A stretch of 64,000 nt of DNA from Hymenopus coronatus (Eukaryota; Arthropoda; Insecta; Mantodea; Hymenopodidae): NCBI GenBank assembly GCA_030762935.1, contig CM060899.1, forward strand, positions 63,104,501-63,168,500, in the 5' to 3' direction. A program made the translations under genes and the position numbers. A model generated the notes under the pieces. That model ran no database searches. It was given only the letters and a program-made list of their open reading frames with translations, and was not told the origin of the DNA. This document shows, in pieces, positions 58,965 to 64,000 of the stretch. Within the stretch, counting starts at the first letter, position 1. Each line of letters starts with the position of its first letter.

Positions 58965-59203
58965 TGTTTATTATGCTGTAGATAAAAGTTTACTCTTTTC
59001 AATAAAAGGTTTGTTTGCGGAACATCTAGAGGACATCATGTGAATGCAGCACATTAGAGTTTTGCTCTTCTACTTACAAGTAATAAGGGAAATTTCTACT
59101 AAAGTTTATATCGATTACTACTATATAGATAGAAAAATAAGATTTTTAACAATAATTTGTTACAGAGATGTAGAGAAAGTCGATGTGAATGGAACACATC
59201 AGA
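58965..59203 (-). repeat. Two HE850 5'-end fragments in series
   Basis: Minus-sense tails at 58965-59056 (ending gcagcacattaga) and 59066-59203 (ending ggaacacatcaga). Confidence 0.75.
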
Positions 59204-59208
59204 TTTCT

Positions 59209-60055
59209 ACTTTCTCTACAAGCACTATGTACATAGTGTATAGAGGAGGTATTGATTGCACTCCACCCAAAAATTTGATACCGAGATTTCACCGGAAATA
59301 TAGGGTCCCCTATATCCAAAAAGAGCATTTTCACAAAAAGGTCCGCGCGCGCGTGTTCTGTGAACACGATAACTCAAAAACGAAAAGTCGGGAAAATACC
59401 AAACTTAGTATTTAAGTTTAGTATCTTCCAGGGATGCGACATGAAGATTTTGAAAAAAATCCCCCACCCCAAACTAAGCTTTACATGGGACTTTTTTCGA
59501 AAATTTTGATGTTCTAAAAATGGCTCAAACGATTTTGATTAAAATATCGTATATTAAAGTCATTTACCTGAAAAATGAAATGTATGTTTTGAATTTTCTG
59601 GGAATAGCCTCTGAAGACTACTTTATTCTGGGTGAATTTTACTAATTTTTGCATAACTGCTACACCGTAAGAATTGGACAAAAACTTATCACACAAAAAA
59701 TGTAGAGCACACTAAAACACACAATTTATGTTATATACATATTTTTTGTGGAGTTGATTGCTTTTGAAGTATTCCTTGATTTAGTTTTCAGCTTTGAAAA
59801 ACATACTTTTCTCATACAGGAATTTAACAACTCCTGACCACACAACCAAAGGAACTCAGTCACATAGCAACCAGCTTTTTACTATCACTTAAACCTATTG
59901 TACTCCCTTATTTCGTTCTTGCTTACAAGGGAGCAAGTAATAAGACTATTTCTGCTAGTTTTTTCTCATTTAGCATGAAGTAAATAGAAGCATAAACGTT
60001 TTAACAATAGTTTATTGCAGAGATGTAGAGAAAGGCATGTGAACGGAACACAGAC
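59209..60055 (-). repeat. HE850 copy
   Basis: Nearly complete. The microsatellite site is a short GC run (59344-59354) rather than CA. It ends ggaacacagaca. Confidence 0.9.
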
Positions 60056-60060
60056 ATTTT

Positions 60061-60155
60061 TACCTTATGGCTTTTCTTCTGTCCTTGTCTATAAGGTGGG
60101 GTAAGGGACCCATTGTACTAACTTCCGGCTGTAAATGACCACTCAGACCCTTTTT
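60061..60155. repeat. 80-bp repeat E, copy 2
   Basis: Second copy of the 57360 block, here with a longer T run after cagaccc. Confidence 0.7.
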
Positions 60156-60397
60156 TTTTTTTTGCCATTTTCTTGCCAAATCTATTTACCTGATTGACAA
60201 CGGAAGGAGCGGTGGTAGGATGCGAATGTAATAAAAGTGAAATCGGGTTTCTTTAAGATCGTAAGTAATAATTTAGCAGTGCTGTTAAACGCAAGAAATG
60301 TTGTGAATGTTTCGCTTGCCGTTTTGTTTGTGTTGTTAACATTTATTGCCGGTGTTGGGAAGAAAGGAAAACCTCTAAAATCAGATGACAAAAAAAA
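60156..60397. other. Unassigned 240-bp stretch
   Basis: Contains an open segment (60240-60404) reading SGFFKIVSNNLAVLLNARNV then a hydrophobic VSLAVLFVLLTFIAGVG, a possible membrane segment. It has no ATG in frame upstream, so it would have to be an exon; unproven. It is cut at an A-run by HE850. Confidence 0.3.
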
Positions 60398-61140
60398 TCT
60401 GATGTGTACCATTCACATGACTTACTCTATATCCCTGCAACATGATATTCTTGAAAAAGCGTATACTTCTATTTACTTCACGCTTATCAGAAAAATTTTC
60501 ACGAGTTCACAAAGTCCTGTTATAGAAAAGTATAAGTTTTTATAGGTGAAACCAAGAACAGGGAATATCTCAAAAACGATCAACTCCACGAAAAAAATGT
60601 ATATAGCATAAATTGTGTGTTTTAAGGTGCTCTACATTTGTTGTGTGGTAAGTTTTTGTCCATCTCTTACAGTTTAGCAGTTATGCAAAAATACGTAAAA
60701 TTCACCCAGAATAAAGTAGTCTTCGGAGTCTATTCCCAGAAAATTCAAAATATACATTTTATTTGTGAGGTAAATATCTTTAATATACGATATTTTAATC
60801 AAAATCGTTAGCCATTTTTTAGAAAATCAAAATTTTCGAAAAAAGTTGTATGTAAAGGGTAGTTTGTGGTTGGGGGATTTTTCTCAAAATCTTTGTGTCG
60901 CATCCCTGGAAAATACTAAACTTAAATATCAAGTTTGGTATTTTACCGACTTTTCATTTTTGAGTTATCGTGTTCACAGACACACGGACATCACACACAC
61001 ACGGACCTTTTTCCGAAAATGCTTTTTATAGATAAAGGGGACCCTAAAACATATATTCCGGTGAAATCTCGATATCGAATTTTTTGGTGGAGTGCAATAT
61101 CTTCTCTATACACTATATACATAGTGGGTATAGAGAAAGT
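60398..61140 (+). repeat. HE850 copy with 5'-half deletion
   Basis: Both ends present; about 120 bp are missing after acttcacgcttatcag. Confidence 0.9.
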
Positions 61141-61279
61141 TATAGTATATTGCGTACTAAGAACTGTAAGTTATACTTATTAGGTCGAGAATGCGCATTG
61201 GCAATACGAGGTCCGTAGGGCCGATATCTGATAAGTAACTTACAGCTCGTGGTTAGTCAATTACTTTTTGAAATACCTG
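61141..61279 (+). mobile_element. YZ repeat, partial third copy
   Basis: The first 140 bp of YZ (tatagtatattgcgtactaa to ttactttttgaaatacctgg) including the small foldback. It directly abuts the 3' end of HE850 and is truncated before the next HE850. Confidence 0.8.
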
Positions 61280-61292
61280 GAGGGCGGGGAAA

Positions 61293-61370
61293 GCTGATGT
61301 TTTCCATTCACATGACTCTATCTACATCACTGAAACACATTAGTGTTAAAAGCATGTTCTTCTATATCTT
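61293..61370 (+). repeat. HE850 5' fragment cut by mariner B
   Basis: The first 78 bp (gctgatgttttccattcac to gttcttctata), where mariner B begins. Confidence 0.8.
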
Positions 61371-61372
61371 AT

Positions 61373-62302
61373 ACTTCTGTCAAGAAAGTACCGGGGATTG
61401 CTGATTTAAAAATCCTGTTTAAAAGGAGATTCGAAATTATTGCTGTGGCTAAGTTGGTACAACTTTCCTCTATACCCACGCGAAGTTTGATCGTCATCTG
61501 TCATCTAGTTTGTTTACAGTACGCCATTTTGTTAGTTCAACTAAAAGGTGATTTGCGATTTTACGATGGATACAAATATTGAACAAAGAATCCGTCTCAA
61601 ATTTTGCATTGCAAATGGTATTTCGTGTGCCGAATCGCTGAAAATGTTACAGAGGGCTTTGTTGAATCGACTTTATCAAAAACACGAGCATATGAGTGGT
61701 ACAGTGCATTCAAAAGTGGTCGAGATGTGGTGGAAGATTTGCCTCGCTTCTACTGAACTGAAAATTGTCATTTAGGTCTGAGAGAGATTGCCGCTGAACT
61801 TTCTGTGTCTCATGAATCGATTCGTACCATTTTAAATGATTGTTTGGGCATGACACGCGTTGCAGTTCGGTTAGTTCCGAAAGGCTTGAATTCTCTACAA
61901 AACCTCAATCACGTAGGGATTGCTACATGCTAGAACGAGCCAGTTCCGACCCCATATACATGAAACGCATTGTAACTGGTGGTGAGACGTGGGTTTACGA
62001 GTTTGACACTCAAACCAGTCCACAAGCTTCCGAATGGCGCCTTCCATGAAGGTCATGTTGACAGGTTTTTTTACGATTATCGCGGTGAGGTGCACTAAGA
62101 TTCTTGCCAGAAGGTCAGATGGTAAATAAAGACTATTATCTGAGCGTTGTGCGGCGTTTGACAACAAATACGGCGAAAAAGGCCAGATTTGTGGAAAGAC
62201 AACTCATGGATCCTGCACCACGATAACGCACCAGCTCACAAGGATATTATTGTGAGCGAATTTCCGGCCAAAAACTCAACAAATTTCATCGAACAACCAC
62301 CG
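61373..62302 (+). pseudogene. Mariner B transposase pseudogene, 3' truncated
   Basis: Same lineage as mariner A. It starts at the terminal-repeat sequence acttctgtcaagaaagtacc. The start codon context atggatacaaatattgaac at 61566 is intact here but degraded in A. The N-terminal segment reads EQRIRLKFCIANGISCAESL, then a frameshift. The first catalytic region reads VTGGETWVYEF, so Asp is Gly. HHDNAPAHKDIIV carries the second Asp, out of frame with the first half. The copy stops at caacaaccaccgaag and continues as HE850 through a shared cgaag word. Several internal deletions relative to A. Confidence 0.9.
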
Positions 62303-62774
62303 AAGATTTTGAGAAAAATCCCCCCACCCCGAACTATCTTTACATGGAACTTTTTTCTAAAATGTTGATTTTCTTAAAAATGACTAAAGATTTTGATTAA
62401 AATATCGTATATTAAAGATATTTACCTCACAAATAAAATGTACATCTTGAATTTTCTGGTAATAGCGTCTGAAGACCACTTCACTCTGGATAAATTTTAC
62501 GGAATTTTCCATTACTGTTAAACCGCAAGAGATGGACAAAAACTTACTGCACAAAAAATGTAGAGCACATTAAAACACACAATTTATGTGATATACATTC
62601 TTTTCGTGGAGTTGATCGTTTTTGAGATATTCCTTGTTCTTAGTTTCGGCTTTGAAAAACATGCTTTTCTCATACGGGAATTTGTCAACTCCTGTCCATA
62701 CAAACAAAGGAACTTCAGTCACATAGCAACCAGTTTTTGACTATCACTTTAACCTACGGTACTCCCTTATTTCG
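62303..62774 (-). repeat. HE850 middle segment, both ends missing
   Basis: From gaagattttgagaaaaatcc to ccttatttcg; fused to mariner B on the left and to a plus-sense HE850 3' end on the right. Confidence 0.85.
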
Positions 62775-62893
62775 TATAATGTTTTTTGTATTCAGGGGGA
62801 GCCAAAGCATGTATTTCCGGTGAAATTTGGGTATCGAATTTTTGGATGCAACACAATACCTTGTCTTTACGCTATGTAGATAGTACGTATAAA
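62775..62893 (+). repeat. HE850 3'-end fragment
   Basis: tataatgttttttgtattca to tagtacgtataaatg; the last arm of the palindrome is decayed. Confidence 0.75.
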
Positions 62894-63125
62894 TGTAATG
62901 TGGGGAAATGCTGGGATGATCTAGTTCGCAACAAACGCGTTAAGCAGCTCAGTTAGTGACTATAAGCCAGTTGGACTGTACGTCTAGGTGTCCACCTCTC
63001 GTAAATTTTGCTGGCGGCGACGAAGCCAGAATAGCAAGACCGTCGCGCGAGCTAGCCACTAAATGCTGCCATTAAATATTTTTATGTCGTCGTTTAAAGC
63101 GTGACGCTAATAAACTGCATCCAGC

Positions 63126-63169
<44 letters not shown>

Positions 63170-63242
63170 CATCGTTCGCTCTCTGTCTCTCCTTGCTATA
63201 TGCTGTTGCGTCTGGAGCAATTGCGGAACGAAGTAAACTGTC
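62894..63242. other. Unassigned stretch with GA microsatellite
   Basis: About 350 bp, GC-richer, with a GA run at 63128-63167 and an AATAAA word near 63108. It could be part of an LTR, but no TG...CA ends with a duplication were found. Confidence 0.4.
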
Positions 63243-63985
63243 CTTTTCTCTACACGGACTATGTACATAGTGTATAGAGAAGGTATTGTATTGCACCCAA
63301 AAATTCGATACCGAGATTTCAACGGAAATACATGTTTTGGCTCCCCCTGAATCCAAAAACAACATTTTTGGAAAAAAGTCCATGTGTGTGCGTGTGTCTG
63401 GACAGCATAGCTCAAATATAAAAGTCCGTTAAATTCTATCCAAGGATGCAACAATCTCCCAACCCAACTTTTTTCGAAAACTTTGATTTTCTCAAAAATG
63501 GCTCAATATTTACATGCCAAATAAAATGTATATCTTGAATTTTCTGGGAATAGCCTCTGAAGACTCTCTACTTTATTCTGGGTGAATTTTACGGGGTTTT
63601 GTATAACAGCTATACCGTAAGTGATAGAAAAGACTTATCACACAAAAATGTAGAGCAGATTAAAACACATAATTTATGTCCCTACATTTTTTTTTTTTTT
63701 TTTTTTCGTTTTTGAGATTTCCGTGTTTTTTGGTTTAGCCTTGTAAAACGTACTGTCATACAGGAATTTGTCAACTCGTGTCCATACAAAAATAGAAACT
63801 TCAGTAACATTACCACCAGCTTTTGACTATCACTTTAAGGTATGGTACTCCCTAATGTCGCTTCTACTTACAGGGAAGCAAGTAATAAAACTAGATCTGC
63901 TAATTTTTTCTCCATTAACATTAAGTAAATAACGATAATTTGTTGCAGAGACGTAGAGAAAGTCATGTGAATGGAACATATAAGA
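63243..63985 (-). repeat. HE850 copy
   Basis: Nearly complete, with the C-rich block partly deleted. A T20 run (63687-63706) sits at the conserved A-tract site. It ends ggaacatataaga, 15 bp before the window end. Confidence 0.88.
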
Positions 63986-64000
63986 TTTTTTAGTTATTGA

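Noticed and set aside
60237..60404. Small membrane-protein gene
   Set aside because: No in-frame ATG; the frame would have to be an internal exon and runs into HE850 sequence. Kept only as an unassigned note.
62894..63242. Second LTR
   Set aside because: An AATAAA word and GC-richer composition are present, but I could not find TG...CA ends with matching flanks.

Overview
This is a eukaryotic, AT-rich, gene-poor window, almost certainly from an invertebrate nuclear genome. The evidence is dead mariner transposases, tRNA-derived SINEs with target-site duplications (TSDs), a LINE reverse-transcriptase scrap, a probable solo LTR with a TATA-box/TCAGTT-initiator arrangement like that of arthropods, and long micro- and minisatellites. 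Nothing resembles a bacterial operon, and I find no convincing host protein-coding gene, tRNA gene or rRNA gene. An arthropod is my best guess, but no single-copy gene confirms it.

One repeat family dominates. I call it HE850 (hairpin-ended, about 820-880 bp). By my hand tally, intact, truncated, nested and inverted copies cover roughly 55-60% of the window. Written in its plus sense (strand '+' below), it starts TCTGATGTGTTCCATTCACATGA and ends in a long palindrome centred on ACTATGTACATAGT followed by GAGAAAGT; both ends normally abut runs of A. From 5' to 3' it carries a 5' hairpin (ATGTG/CACAT), a C/G-rich tract, a perfect internal hairpin (AAATACCAA-GT-TTGGTATTT), a CA microsatellite at a fixed place, and the 3' palindrome. 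No transposase is encoded in it. Interrupted versus uninterrupted copies of other repeats reveal its ends and its A-run target. It resembles non-autonomous Helitron/Helentron-type elements (HINE/DINE-like) in layout, but this is inference.

Layout. 1-2.4 kb: an inverted pair of a second repeat (YZ), with HE850 inserted in the left arm and older HE850 sequence between the arms. 2.4-9.7 kb: SINE-1, then a chain of HE850 copies. 9.7-11.8 kb: two abutting low-complexity satellites. 12.4-15 and 16.8-31.6 kb: HE850 chains with mariner A, SINE-2, SINE-3 and a composite tRNA-like repeat (D) that took two HE850 insertions. 15.4-16.0 kb: CTAT/CCAT/GATC-type arrays. 31.6-39.3 kb: the only long stretch free of HE850; it holds a 33-bp minisatellite, a transposon with 32-bp terminal inverted repeats (TIRs) and a transposase-tail-like ORF, full-length dead mariner C, a probable solo LTR and a 115-160-bp satellite. 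39.3-64 kb: HE850 again, with mariner D split by HE850, a LINE fragment, second copies of D, SINE-1, -2 and -3, a third YZ copy and truncated mariner B.

The parts do not form a pathway. The window records nested transposition: HE850 landed in mariner D, in D, in YZ and next to the LINE scrap, and was itself hit by SINE-1, a poly(A) retro-insert and mariner B. HE850 therefore moved both before and after other families were active.
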